Of a stretch of 64,000 bases of DNA, positions 11,329 to 23,123 are shown in pieces. Every line of letters starts with the position of its first letter. Position 1 is the first letter of the stretch. Made by a program: the position numbers and the translations under genes. The DNA is from Ancylostoma caninum (Eukaryota > Nematoda > Chromadorea > Rhabditida > Ancylostomatidae): the NCBI GenBank assembly GCA_037903475.1, contig JBAJFG010000425.1, forward strand, positions 186,001 through 250,000, written 5' to 3'. Under the pieces are notes generated by a model, which saw only the letters and a list, made by a program, of their open reading frames with translations, had not been told where the DNA came from and made no database searches.

Positions 11329-13964
11329 TTAGCATTTCGCGACATAGCTTTCCAGCTCCTCCTTGTTTTTGAGCTCGACTGCATGTGAAATCCTCGAGCT
11401 GTAAAGATCAGCACAATTTTTTTTCTTTTGGGATGTGCTGTGAAAATGGAAAGTGTTGACGAAGTGGGAGCAAGTATTAAGAGAGAAAAAGATTCCTTGT
11501 TTGGGAGCGTTTGTTGTTAAAGCTGTAAAAAAACATATTGAAAAATAATAGTCAAAACTATGAGCGCTGAAGGAACTACCCCACCCCAGAATCCTTTTTT
11601 TCAGATTTTCACGTGAAAAATATTTCCAGTATCTCCTGCCACAATTCTATACGCAATTGCTCGGAAAGTAGCCGCAAAATCCATCTTCGACCAACAACTT
11701 TTGGAGAGCCCGTGGGCGGAGCAAAGGCGGGAGTTCCACATCAAGCACCTATCCTGTTACGAAGTGAATGGTGAGGAACTCTTACGAGGGGCACGAATTT
11801 CCACAGAAGATGCGCTTCTGAGAGTGTGTTATTCAGGAACCTAGTCCACCCACATCTCCCCGCCCCGCCCACAAGCTTCAAAGAGCCTGGGCTCGAAGAC
11901 GGGTTATTCGGGAGTTTTGCACGGAATCACTTGTGACAGTGCGATCTGTAGCGTCCGGGAATTCCTGTGAAAATTGCACTTCTCTCGTGTAATTGCAGTT
12001 GCACTGTACATTCTCTGTGAGAAGAGTGACGTAATTAGACATCAAACTTCTACTCTTTTCCTCCTTTGCATCGATGGTACTGCGTTCTGAATTACTTTAT
12101 TTTTCCGAGAAAATTTGCAGCTAGCAAATATCGCTGGCGGGGACGCGGAAAGGGAGTGGGAGAAGGAGCGGGGCTTGTCTGAGTTGGATCGCCCAGGTGC
12201 GGTGCACTTCTTAGTTGCCGGCTCTGCCCACCTACCTGCAAGGCCTAGGAGAATATTATAGCATCTATTAGGTCGGTAAGAAAGTCTTGAGCCAATTTTT
12301 TGAAAGTTCGAGAACTTTCGATTATTGATCGGTATCCATGATCTATTATATGATAATTGTAGATCACTCTCGGAACTCCTCCATGATAAGTATATATGGC
12401 CGGCTTGCCTTCTCAGAAATTTGGTGCGGACGGTCCGCTCTACCATTACCGGTCGGGGAATCACCGGGTCGGAGCCCGGCCAGCAGATGATGAGCCTCCG
12501 CTGAGCTGGAACTACTCGAAATTGAGTGCGTGCAGGAGCAACTGCTCCAAATCGAGTACCCAGGGTAGCGTTGTCCAAGATAACCCGTCAATTGGCCGCA
12601 GGCAGTGTGACGACTTCTGACAGCTTGGCCATTGGTTGCGCAGTGCATCGCACAGAAGAGTTCCGGGTCTGATGTCGCTGTGGATCCGTAGTGATAAAAG
12701 GGCACTGTAAATGAGCAACTTATCATAAGGAATAGGAAAATATGGCACATTGCAAAGTCACTGCGTGTTTCCGTAGTGCCAGCTTTATTCTACCATCGAG
12801 TGGATTCGAACCACCTGACCATTGTTCATGAATGTTTGAAAGTCTGCTGCTTTATTCACTCGGCCATTCGTGCATCTAATCTTCTTCAATCGGCCGATGC
12901 CTTCATCCTCTATCAGTTCTCTACTATCATCATCCGACCATTCCGACGCCGGCCGGAAGGCTGGATTTGTCGACCCGCCATGGGCTGCTGCCCAACCGGT
13001 AGATGGTGATGAGCCGGGCGCCGCCTGGTAATCAACATCTGCCCGGACGGTTGTAGATATGGTAGAGTGGGCCTGCCGGTGATGGGCTGCTGCCCGGCCG
13101 GTGGACGATTATAAGCCGGGCGCCGGCGGGGGATGGGCTGCAGCCCGGCCACTACTGGTCGATCGGGCCGGCCGGTCTAAGTGTCTGAGTTCCTTAAACG
13201 TTAATCATGATGTCAATTCCACAAAAGCACCTCAGAGCCATAATCAGTTTTTCCTTCTCTGCCCTCACCGAAAGGCGTTCACGGACATATAATACCCGGT
13301 CTCATTCCTGACGAATTGCGGCAGACGCGCGGAGTGGCCACCCCCCAGGTACTGGGTCTAAGGCGGATATCTCGCTTATTTCTGCGACTTTTTCGCTGAA
13401 ACTTTGGCAGTTGCCTATGGAGTCGACCCGCCATCATAATCTAATGAGCACTCAAGCTCAAAGGTTTTGCCTGGACACTGCCTTCAAGGCATTTCTAGCT
13501 GAGCAAAAATTCACCAAGGTTGGTGATGAAAGGGCGGTCAGCGATTTCTTTGACTCCCAGTTTCCTCAGTTCTGGGAGGACGGGACCGCTGACCTGCCCA
13601 TTAGGTGGGGCACCGCAGTAACTAACTATGGTGACTGTATTATTGAGTAAATTACAGTGTATGCTGAGTAACAAAATAAAGCCGGAAAAGTGTCAAACAG
13701 CTCAAGGCTTTTTTCGCACCCTCATATTTTGTTAGCAAGTACGTTGTTACTGTGCATGCTTCAATGTTCCACAGCGTTTGTAGTCATGAATCTTTAAAAG
13801 GCATATCAGTACAGCTTGAGACTCACCTTTTTCCCTGTCAACTCAGGAAAGATAGCTGGAAAAATCTCCTGCCCCAACATGACAAACAAGCATGTTTCGC
13901 ACTTGTCCCAATCTTTAGCTGTGATTCCACAGAAAAGAGCAATAAGCATAACAATCCCCTTCAT
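11329..13964 (-). CDS. Small secreted Cys-containing protein, copy B
   Basis: Same three-exon model as the copy A gene: exon 1 13964-13827, exon 2 11753-11653, exon 3 11398-11329, with the same splice phases, giving 102 residues. Intron 1 is swollen to about 2.07 kb by the inserted block at 11875-13751. Relative to copy A the signal peptide has W3G. Mature replacements include E20D, S30L and Y32Q, and in exon 2 Cys to Arg, Phe to Ser, Ile to Ser and Thr to Ala. Exon 3 is unchanged. No stop or splice-site loss is seen. It could still be silenced by the large intron insertion. Confidence 0.45.
12268..13724 (+). mobile_element. Mariner with scrambled interior
   Basis: The left end TTAGGTCGGTAAGAAAGTCT follows a TA (12266-12267). 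The right end, read in reverse, is a diverged match (GCGAAAAAAGCCTTGAGCTG region) next to TA at 13725. The 13411-13650 frame encodes a mariner transposase C-terminus: TAFKAFLAEQKFT, then a region aligning with the usual ...L..RW...V...GDY... tail (DLPIRWGTAVTNYGDCIIE, stop). The middle is not transposase: it holds a tRNA-like stretch and GC-rich tandem segments (12975-13150, repeated GATGGGCTGCTGCCC). Confidence 0.7.
12790..12875 (-). pseudogene. tRNA-Leu-like pseudogene or tRNA-derived SINE fragment
   Basis: On the minus strand there is an A-box-like ATGGCCGAGTGAATAAAGC and, about 45 bp on, a perfect B box GGTTCGAATCC. Between them CAGACTTTCAAACATTC would put CAA in the anticodon loop, as in tRNA-Leu. 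Acceptor and anticodon stems pair poorly, so it is not a functional tRNA. Confidence 0.5.
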
Positions 13965-14147
13965 AATCCTGAAAAATAGGTGATTTGATGGTGCAACGAC
14001 TGATGGGATCGGTAAGGTGGAGAATTAAAATAAAGATCTCTCTAGATAAGAAAAAAACTTGAAGATAAGCGTGTTCGTTTTCTTGACAAAGACTATAGAA
14101 TCAGGCTAGGCCTCAGCAACGTCATCGTTTGAAAAATTATAATGATA

Positions 14148-14190
14148 CTAGACGGTATGCCCGGCTTCGCTCGGGTGTTTTACTACCTCG
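14148..14190 (-). mobile_element. Helitron-type 3' end (copy B)
   Basis: Same hairpin and CTAG-T end as at 2462-2505, carried along by the duplication. Confidence 0.6.
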
Positions 14191-14883
14191 GCTAATTCAC
14201 ATTGATGAGGGAATTTGCTACTAACGATAAGTCCATTCAAGATGCTCGCCACATTGGTGATCAGCATGTTGACAGACCCGAAAGTCCTTTTTTCTAGCCT
14301 ATCTATTGGCGAAGAACGAAAAAAGTTGTTTGGATAATAACTTCATGAAAATGCATGCTGTCGCGGACGCGAGACTCCGCTCCTCGAATCTGCAGTGGCC
14401 GGGAGCACTGCGCTGTACCCTGCGGTCAACGGGTGCTGTCGCGGCACCCACGCGCGCCGCCATGGCAGCCCTGGCTGCCTTTCTTCCATAGGCTCCGCCC
14501 ACTCCCCGGTACGGCCTATATTAGCGCCGCTCTCAGAGCGCGCACGCTCCACTACACCTCAGTCAGTCACTTGCGGCCGTGGATGATGGAACGAGAGTTC
14601 AACCGGATCGATAGATGATGGAGAGGGAGTTGGCGGACCCTAGGTTCCTGCGCAGTATCGATTGTCTACCGATGGTGTGATGAGTTGATTGTTTCGAATG
14701 GTATCGATTGGAAACAGGTAAGAATAAAGTTAGTAAAACTGCTGCAGGACTGGAAGGAGCTGCGCCGTAGCCTTGAGCCTTGGCAGCGGCGACAAGGAGC
14801 TAGAGGGCGCGGCCCTCTTAGTTTCTATTCCTTCTGAGTATGATGAGTACTATCCCTTAGGTTCAGCCTTTGAGCCCCATAGG

Positions 14884-14965
14884 CCCCCTTCCTAGTGGTA
14901 GTAAGGTAGTAGTATTGTAAGTAGTAGCAGTATTAGTAGTAGTATTGTAAGTGTTAGTAGTATAA
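14884..14965. repeat. AGT-type trinucleotide microsatellite
   Basis: Irregular run of AGT/GTA triplets (GTAGTAGTATTG and similar) inside the solo LTR. Confidence 0.8.
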
Positions 14966-15068
14966 TAAACTTATATAATTTTCATATAATTTATCTAGTG
15001 TAGTCTTCTCCTCTGTGTTAGGACGTGTTGCCTTAATCGGCCGTGAACCGTCCTAATACTGCATTGTA

Positions 15069-15988
15069 TTAGGTCGTCAAGTATGAAATGTCTGATTTTA
15101 TGAGCGATCAATTTGACAGTCTCTATCTTCGAAGATTTACTAGATCTCTCCTCATCTTTATTTCCATTATGAATGGCACATCCTCTTCCTTTCAAAATCA
15201 CTTCCTGGGTTTTTGATCAGTTTTCGAATTTTTGTTTGAAAGCATTTTTTGTAGAACTAATCAAAGATGGAAAATCGTGCCGTTTTGGAACATAGGTTCC
15301 ATTTTCCAGCCATTAGAGCTGAGAAGGCTGGGAACATCAGAGCAGTATCAAGGGACATTTGGCTAGTAAGTGCACTGAACAGTGTTTGCTTGGGAAGTTC
15401 CGCTCAGATGACATGAAGCTCCAAAGTGAGCCTTATGATGGACCTGGATATCGATGAGCTGGAAGCCGTAGCCGAAGCGGATGGGAGTCAAATTAGGTCA
15501 GCGTAAGCAGCAAGGTGTGACCTTTATAATCCAATAATATTTAGATACTCAAGGCAACATGACCATTAAAAGTGGTTCAATAAACGAATTTTTCCCAGTT
15601 TGACCCTCAAAAATGGGTGCCAATTTTTGACCATTTTTCACAAATCCACGCTGCTTATGCCAGAAGAGCAGGAGTGAGGATCCACCTGCCACTCATTATA
15701 CCTTGCAAACCTTGCTCTGTTTGACCACAACTCCTTTCAGGGATTAGCTACTTCCTGCTGGAGAAAATGTTCAATTTTTAACATGATGTTGGAAACGCTC
15801 TTCCCCACTTGATCGCCCATAGCTTTCCATGCTTCTAAGCTGTTGGCGCAACCAAGCCATATTTAAGACGGCAAGGCTGTGGGGATAGTATACGAGTATA
15901 TTCAGTTATCTTATAGTCCATCTTGCTTTAGAAACAAAACTCGGAATCTTCTAATCCAAAATCAGACATTTCATACTTGACGACCTAA
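15069..15988 (+). mobile_element. Decayed mariner nested in the solo LTR
   Basis: TA at 15067-15068 and 15989-15990. About 30-bp inverted ends (TTAGGTCGTCAAGTATGAAA and its complement) are nearly perfect. The plus-strand interior resembles a mariner transposase N-terminus (KFRSDDMKLQSEPYDGP, then DELEAVAEADGSQIR) with frame breaks. At 920 bp it lacks most of the catalytic domain. Confidence 0.85.
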
Positions 15989-18751
15989 TAGTAAACCTAA
16001 TATAATGGCAGTATAGTTGTGTTGTACCATGAGTGTAAGCCTGCAAGTAAGGAGCCCGGGTGCGGTTTAAGCACACATAGGTGTGACAAGTCAAAGGACC
16101 CTTGTTCACCTAACACGTGCGGGGCACCACCGAGTCGCAACACATCCCATACTTGTGTTCAGCAAATATGTAGTCACAAATGGCTTTTTCAGCTGAGCAA
16201 GAGATAAAATAGCCCAGAGAAACGCTGTCAATGCCTTTTGATAAGTCCAGTTTTACATGAGGGAAAGCAATGGAATGATGAGGTGCGCATTATAGCGAAA
16301 ATATGGCATGGCTGTGAATGAAATGAAAATCTGGTGAAGTCGTGCGAGAGAAGCGAGCCCATACCTTCAGACTTTTCCTAGAGCTCGCTTCGCTCGCGTT
16401 ACTCTACCTCGGACTCATAGTAATGGAAACATCCCCGTGCCAAACTTTCCTTATACAGTTTTCGCATCCTTTTTCTTTTCCATTGTTTTCATTTACATGA
16501 AACTGATGTGGTTAAAGTAAACTGACCGCGTTTCTAAGCGCAATTCTATTTCCCGTTTGAAGGTAGCTAATCGCAATTGTATGTAACCGATTCAACACAG
16601 CATGACCACAGGAAATTGTTTATCATTTTTTGTTTGTTGTGAGCGAGCCCAAGCGAGCAAAAGATAAGGGTTGGTTTGAACATATAAGAGAGGAAAGTGC
16701 GTGTGTACCCTGACACAAATAAGAGGATGGAAAAGGAGCGAGGGGACGTGATGCAGGGAAATCATGTTGAAAGTATTTTAGTCACTGCTGCAGTTCTACA
16801 CCTTCTGCCGTACCTTCTGCTCGACCACCTCTCTACCCCATTCCACCACACCATACCCATTCCTAGCCTTTTATGGGATCTCACAATCACCACCAATTAC
16901 CAGCACTGACCAATCATAGGGCGTGTGCACACGCATGCACAAAGTCACAAATTTTCTGCATTTTTATAAAGTAATGATGTATATATATATATATCATAGT
17001 TAAAATTGGCATTTTATGTGTGTCTGTTTGTGCAAGAGAACCAGCCCCTAACGGAAAAATCATGGTGTTTAGCGGGTCAAGTTCAAATAAATATTTTCAA
17101 AGCACTTTAAAATTATACAAGAAAAGTGTGTAAATTCTTATCTTTACCTTAATTGACAACTGTCTTGGTCCACTTTTCGTCGCTTGGGAGAGCAAAAGTT
17201 GTTTATACAAAGAAAATGAATGAGTCTTAGTGTTTATCTATCTGTCTTAATCAGGTAGGTCATATGGAGGATATTATGTGGATGAGTATGGTTTAGAGAG
17301 AAAGGGGCGACCCAGATAGACGTGCAACAGCAAGGACGGTAGGGAAATTATGGGAAACAGGTTACTGCAATGAAAGAGATGAACTGGCGTCCAGTATTGA
17401 GAAAGATGTTACTGGACGGATCCACAGCTGAGAGAGTGGTGCGCTGGGGTCCAGCAGTGGGAAAGATGACACAGGAGAGGTTCGAGGATCCGATAGTGGT
17501 GCGCCGTCGTCCAGTAATGCAGATGGTATCACTCGAATCCGTGGCGAGTGGAGCGAGCCTAAAAGAAGCGTGAGAGGCCGGCGTCAGCCGGACGATCAGG
17601 CTGGTATGTATAAAACATAGAAACGCTTCCGATACTTTTTTTCGAAAATCTGAACGACGCGCGTGAACGCCAAATTTCAAGTGATGGGAATGCACCTTTA
17701 AGTAAGATAGTGAAGAAAGTAGTTCAGAGATCATCCGACCATCCAAATAGGGCGGAGGGCATAGGACACTATTCACCGAATAGTGTCGATCCGGATATCG
17801 ATTTACCGACTGATTTTATCGATTTTTCTTGCGTTTCCTGTGTTTTTAACTCCAATCCAGGACGAAATGGGCGTACTAGGGCAATCCATTACGCTGATCA
17901 CGAATCTGACAACTAATTTGCACGGCGCTATTATTGATTTGGTGATTTTGTTTGATTTTTCGCGCGTTCTGCTGCGGAAATGGCGGGAGCGTGCTCGCAG
18001 AGGTTGTTCGCCATGTTGATCACGAATCTGATGGCCACTTTGCACAACCGTTATCGATTCATTGTATTTTTGTGCGTTTTGTTCCGGGCTGGTGAAAAGA
18101 TGTTCATAAGGGTTATCTATCATGCTGGATATGAATTAAGGCGTGAGCACAGTAAACCCTTGCAAATCTGTTGAAAAAATCATTCAGTCAGTGCGTGTGC
18201 GTGAAGTGTTCTTAAGTTACGCTAATTACATGAGCCTTAAAGGCAGTTCCTGTATGGAAATTATCGTGGCGTGAACCAAGATAATTTTGGTATCTTCGAG
18301 TTTCAAGTCATCTGGTTTCATCCGGTTTGAAACACCAGCTTTAACATCAAGTGACTAGTTGAAGGAAAAAGTAAGTCGAAAAAGTAAATCAACTTGGGTG
18401 ATGCGAAGAGCCTTTTATTCCTTAGTATTAATGAGTATTCAGACACACTGGAGAGCTTTAGATAATGGATTTTTAATGGAAACTGAAGTGGAGTGAGCTC
18501 TTAGTTGAATAGCAATGACAGTTTAACATGTTCATGTGTGCACAGACTAAAAATAACTCATCGACAGTGTAAAAGCTTTTAGAAAAAAAAACCCTATTAT
18601 TAGTGGAAAGATATTCTTTTCGGAAGAGAAATCGGGGTTGGCAAAGCAAGTACTCATCTTTTCCAGCTAACTGGCTGCAGATTGATGTTTGTCCAATTAC
18701 TAGTGCCCCTTCGGGACGCTAGAATGTGGGGTGGGGTCGAGGTATGGTCCA

Positions 18752-19095
18752 TTAGCTCACAGAAGGCGCCGATCTGACTTTGTCTGTAATTACGACTTTG
18801 CCCGCAGAATGCGTCTGGAAGGATATTTTAGCGAATTGCAGTAGGGAAACATAAGAATGGAAGGAACCACATCATATGCATATCAAAAAAGTATAAAAAA
18901 TCATTCGCTCCATGTTTTTCCTCTCGAGCGGCTCTCACCCAGTTCGGCAACTCTTCTCGTTTAAAGGCAGCACCCACGATAACCTTCATGTCCAATTTTG
19001 AATGTTTTTGTGTCTGGACGATAATCCCAGTTAACCGAAAAATGATGAGGTCGTAGTTGCGGACAAAGTCAGATCGGGCGCCCTCTGTGAGCTAA
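18752..19095. mobile_element. MITE, TTAGCTCACAG family
   Basis: Inverted ends TTAGCTCACAGAAGGCGCC and GGCGCCCTCTGTGAGCTAA. The insertion is absent at the matching place in copy A (about 5190). A second member lies at 53883-54289. Bases 18902-19030 are foreign: they are an exact copy of 19238-19366. Confidence 0.8.
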
Positions 19096-19300
19096 TAGAC
19101 TGTATGTGCGAAAGTTTCACACGTGCGAAATGCTTAGAAAATTAGCAAATAGGCAAAACTAATCATTACTTGTTTTGATACTTTGATACTTTGATGGTCC
19201 ATCTTCAATGGTGAGTTGGTCTTCTCAGTGTGGACCACATTCGCTCCATGTTTTTCCTCTCGAGCGGCTCTCACCCAGTTCGGCAACTCTTCTCGTTTAA

Positions 19301-19983
19301 AGGCAGCACCCACGATAACCTTCATGTCCAATTTTGAATGTTTTTGTGTCTGGACGATAATCCCAGTAATTCTACGCTAGTTGCACTGCCGAAGGTATCG
19401 GCGTTCCCAAGATTTAACAAGTTAGACTTGGTATCCGGGTATCCGCGGGGTGAGATGTGCGCGATCCGAATCAGCTGATTTCTGCTGCACTCACTCAGTT
19501 TTCCTAAGATAAATCATTGTGATGATCTTGTTCCCCCACCTACGCTCTTTCAATTGTTGTTAGACCGTACGATCGCTTCTTTTCTCTCAGAACTCTCAAA
19601 TTTTCAATTATGATATGAATTTCTGTTCATTAGCTCTTTACACTTAATCATCTTTTGTTTCTTTTCTTAAGGCATGTCTCTGTGGTGAACATTCTATTTC
19701 CCTTTGGTTTGTGCTTTTTCTTCTTCAGGAAAGCTGGAAAATCGGTCAATTATCTAGTTGCGCCAAGAAATTCGTTGACAATAAAGGCAGCGTCATCGAC
19801 TTCCTTGATCCACTCCACCAGCGTAACTCGGCCGAATTGCTATAATGCAGCAAATTGGTAGTATCCAAAAACCATTTTAACGTGCGTTCTGACAAAATTC
19901 ACCACATTATTCATGCTCCACATAGTCAGAAACACAAGATCGCTCTAAAACCTGAGTGACAAAGTTTTTCGTGGGTGCTGCCT
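19301..19983. mobile_element. TTAA-site element (piggyBac-type MITE)
   Basis: TTAA at 19297-19300 and 19984-19987, with ends AGGCAGCACCCACG and CGTGGGTGCTGCCT. Copy A shows the empty site TTTAAA at about 5391-5396 with matching flanks. The interior has no transposase. A relative lies at 42912-43338. Confidence 0.85.
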
Positions 19984-21060
19984 TTAAACGACCTGGAAAA
20001 TGTATCGGGCCAACGCATGAAGGTTGGGCCGAGGGATCTTTTACGTTTAGGGTAGTCCAGATGGTTGTTTTCGTGCTCCACCTGCCGTCATTTCGGCGCA
20101 TGACGTGTCCTGCCCATCTGTGTTTCGCGAATCCATGTATTTTGACGGATCCCTTATCTTTGACTCTTTCCTCAAATCGTCGCAACTGAGGCCTTGTTTC
20201 CACTGCTTCCATCTATTGGTTCCTAGAAGACATCTTTCCAATGCTCTGTGTGTTCTTCTCATAGCAGTGAAGATGGTCTATGTTTCACTAGCGTAGCATA
20301 TAGCCGGGAGTACCGTGGAGTCAAATAGGTGAGCCCGTCGATTCGCCTCCTTTATCTGATTCGTGATCTCTCGGATTTTCTCCATGGCAGCCCATGCTGC
20401 TTTTCTTCGTCGTCCCATTTCGCCTGTCAGCTCATTCATCATATTTATTTCTCGTCGTAGCTGTCAACTTTCTGTAAGGGAATTCCATCGAGCTGCACTG
20501 TCCCACTGTCGCACCATTGGTTGGTCATCGTCTGTGTCTTTTTCATGTTGATTTCCAGCCCGATGGTCTTGCCCACTTCATTGAGCTCGTTCACCAACTG
20601 GTTCATCTTTGCCGTGTTGTTGCTGATGACGACGACGTCGTCTGCGAGCCTTAGATTCGTCAGCGTCTTTCCGTCAATCATGAGTCCTTTGTCCTCCCAG
20701 TTCACTCGAGACATGGCCTATTCGAGCGCAGACGTGAACAACTTTGGAGAGATTGTATCGCCTTGTCGTTTCTTTTTTCTTTTTTGATCAGGATATGCAG
20801 CTTTCTGTCAAACGGTTGGATAGTCATCATGGCACCTACGTTGCATTGCTCTAGAATGTTCATATAGGCAGGGTCCATGCCAGCCTGTAGGCGCGCGTTA
20901 AGGACAGCATTCGTTTCAACGGAGTCGAAGGCCTTTTGATAGTCGACGAATGTAAGGACCAAAGGCATCGTGTACTCTCTACAGCGTTCGATCAGCTGGA
21001 CAACGGTATGGATGTGGTCCATACACCTTTTCTGAAACTAATCATTAACTGAGCTAAAAT
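19984..21060 (-). pseudogene. RTE-type non-LTR reverse transcriptase relic, copy B
   Basis: Duplicate of 5391-6480 in the minus frames. It keeps FVDYQKAFDSVETN and LRLADDVVVISNN, here with both catalytic Asp residues. The frameshift after the KLHILIKKE segment and the stop before MSRVNWEDKG match copy A. The 3' portion contains RWAGHVMRRNDGRW, a motif often found near the RTE C-terminus. Confidence 0.85.
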
Positions 21061-21519
21061 AGTATATAAAAAGTCCTTCTTGTGGGTTTCGTATATTCTA
21101 CGGGTCTGGTCGCCTCGCCAAGGTCGGGCTTTGAGTCTTCTCGCGATCCTACTCTTGCTTGCAAATTCTTAATCACCCACCCACATGTAAAGCTAATTTC
21201 CGATGCAGTAGTACTACCTACTCTTTTTTTTGTCACATCTCTTACATGCCTATGGGACCGTTATGAAAGGTCACTCCCAACTCTGCACAGGAGTATCTTT
21301 TACATCGCTTTAGTACTCATGAACAATAAAGTGTAACCAATGCAGTGCGAATAATCACCTGAAATGATTCAAGCTTCACGTTACTGAGATAGTGCTCCTG
21401 ATGAGCTTCTGCTTCAATACACAGGGAGGAAGAAAAGGCGGTCGACTGAGACGCGAATGAGCGCGTAGCGCGTCCCTATTTCATCGGCAGACGGGCATCG
21501 TGGCGGTAGGAACCATGCG

Positions 21520-21735
21520 GACCCATTCTCCATCCGCACACCCTTCCCCTGGTATTTCCTCACTATTGGGCCAGGGCAGACCCAACCCATCGATGGGACC
21601 CGTATCTCGGCGCCTTTCCCTCTAATGGGCCAGGGCAGGCCAGACCGCATCTGTTGACTCGATCCCTGGCATTTCCCCATTAATGGGCTCCCGCGGACCC
21701 AACCTCCATCGATGGATCTGTATGAACTACAGGGC
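21520..21735 (-). repeat. Diverged 60-bp minisatellite block
   Basis: Three to four degenerate units, in reverse orientation, of the repeat at 28331-29310, sharing the GGCCCA(T/A)TAGTG and CGATGGA landmarks. A shorter block sits at 6735-6860 in copy A, where about 290 bp are missing relative to copy B. Confidence 0.65.
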
Positions 21736-22055
21736 CCCGGCACATCTGTCCGTCATCAGCGCACCCGCTCTCTTTGTAAATTTCTAGATTATGGAAGAAA
21801 GGAAATATTTGGAAAGTTTGATTAATTGCACAACTGGTTTCAGAAAATGTCACAACAGCTTGTAAGGACGCGTTCTCTATCCGTTCGTTCCTGTGTATTT
21901 GAATGTACCGCTCCTCTTGAAAATAGCCAGATCCTCAGGCTGTATAATCCTCATGGACCTCAATGAGAGGTGCGCAAAGAGCACATCCCAACTGTGGATA
22001 CTGAGTGAGACCTACTGCTACGGCCTCCACACCATGTACACATCCTTTCGAAGTA

Positions 22056-22904
22056 TAATAGTTATCGTCCAGTGCTCCTAAATTGAGTGAGTTCGATAGC
22101 AAAGCTCCAGCAGAGGAGCTATTCCGCTCAGTACATTGCTGCTATTCATCGTCAAATCGTTGTGAACACTGTCTCGCCCGAAGGGCTCGAGACCGCTAGC
22201 CGCTGGTCCCACCGCGAAATACCGAATGCACCCAAATTCCACTACGTCTATGCACCTATGACGAAACATCGGTCGAATGCCCCGTCAGCTTCGCATCCTC
22301 GCGAGGCACTGTCTATAACTGAGTTTCACGGCGAGCGCATGCGATCACGTGCCAACCCCCCCCCCTATACGCTTGCGCTCTAGAAAATTTTGCTGCACTA
22401 CCATGATTTATATGAGAGGATTTTACTCCATCAGCTGTAAAGCTACGCACGCAATTTTTCACAGGACAATCGGGAGGGAGTGAATATTCTTAGGAATTCT
22501 GGGACGGCAAACACAGGCTGAACAAGTTCCTACAGCAGTGACGCCGCGATATCAAAGCTTATTTTGTCGCCTCACGAGCTGTGATGGCTGCGATCCCCTC
22601 CCCTTCCCCTCCCCCCCCCCCTGCACCCAAAGGCTGTGATACGAGAGCGATGAACTGGTGAAGCATGTCACAATGGCTTCTCAATCCCAGCGTTGAGCGC
22701 ATGCTAAGCTAAGCTTACCCAAAAATGTTTCCGAGCTCGTATGCGCTCTTCACAGTAGAACGCAAAGGCACCGCGGCGGGCATTCTAGATCCATGACACC
22801 TATGCTCATTACCTCAGTACTGCTACTCCTGCCATGACTTTATATAAACCTTACCTCTCATAAGCTAGGAGCAAGCATTACCATACTCACTGCGGCCTGA
22901 TCCC
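22056..22904. other. No recognised gene
   Basis: Unique sequence beyond the duplication, with C-runs at 22353-22361 and 22610-22621. Small open frames at 22087-22383 (plus) and 22078-22269 (minus) overlap each other and match nothing I know. Confidence 0.4.
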
Positions 22905-23114
22905 GGGTGTGTATTATCGTGAGGGAAAACGAGGCGGAGGTTTCCTGCCCATCACGATCAACTCGTCCTCGGTCGCATTCTAATTTTGCATGGTCAAGTA
23001 TAGCGGAATCGCGCGCGAAGAAAACGAGTCAACCGTTTGGGGCGGGAGGAGGTTTGAACGAACCAATCGCAGAACTGCACCACGCCCCGTTTTCCCTCAC
23101 GATGATACGCACCC
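22905..23114. mobile_element. MITE with 9-bp target duplication (Mutator-type), copy 1
   Basis: 210 bp. The 9-bp direct repeat CCTGATCCC sits at 22896-22904 and 23115-23123. Inverted ends read GGGTGTGTATTATCGTGAGG and its near complement. Size, ends and interior (GAACCAATCGCA, GAAATCGCGCGCGAA-like) match 41079-41289. Confidence 0.85.
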
Positions 23115-23123
23115 CCTGATCCC

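Larger units (their letters stand above)
14359..16142 (+). mobile_element. Solo LTR of an LTR retrotransposon, split by a mariner
   Basis: Starts TGTCGCGGAC and ends GTCGCAACA (TG...CA with short inverted ends). It is flanked by CATGC (14354-14358) and CATCC (16143-16147), a 5-bp duplication with one mismatch. Copy A has the uninterrupted site near 2670. A TATA-like CCTATATTAG lies near 14515 and AATAAAG at about 14722, fitting an LTR promoter and poly(A) signal. Without the nested mariner it is about 860 bp. No gag or pol is present. Confidence 0.65.
9651..22055 (+). repeat. Segmental duplication, copy B
   Basis: Second copy of 1-7193, expanded to about 12.4 kb. Segments absent from copy A are about 10267-10457, 11875-13751 (mariner-bearing block), 14359-16142 (LTR), 18752-19095 (MITE), 19301-19983 (TTAA element) and about 21330-21600. 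Outside annotated features it is non-coding, as in copy A. Confidence 0.93.

Noticed and set aside
12042..12578. 178-codon minus open frame
   Set aside because: It crosses the mariner left end and GC-rich inserted sequence, with no motif or splice support.
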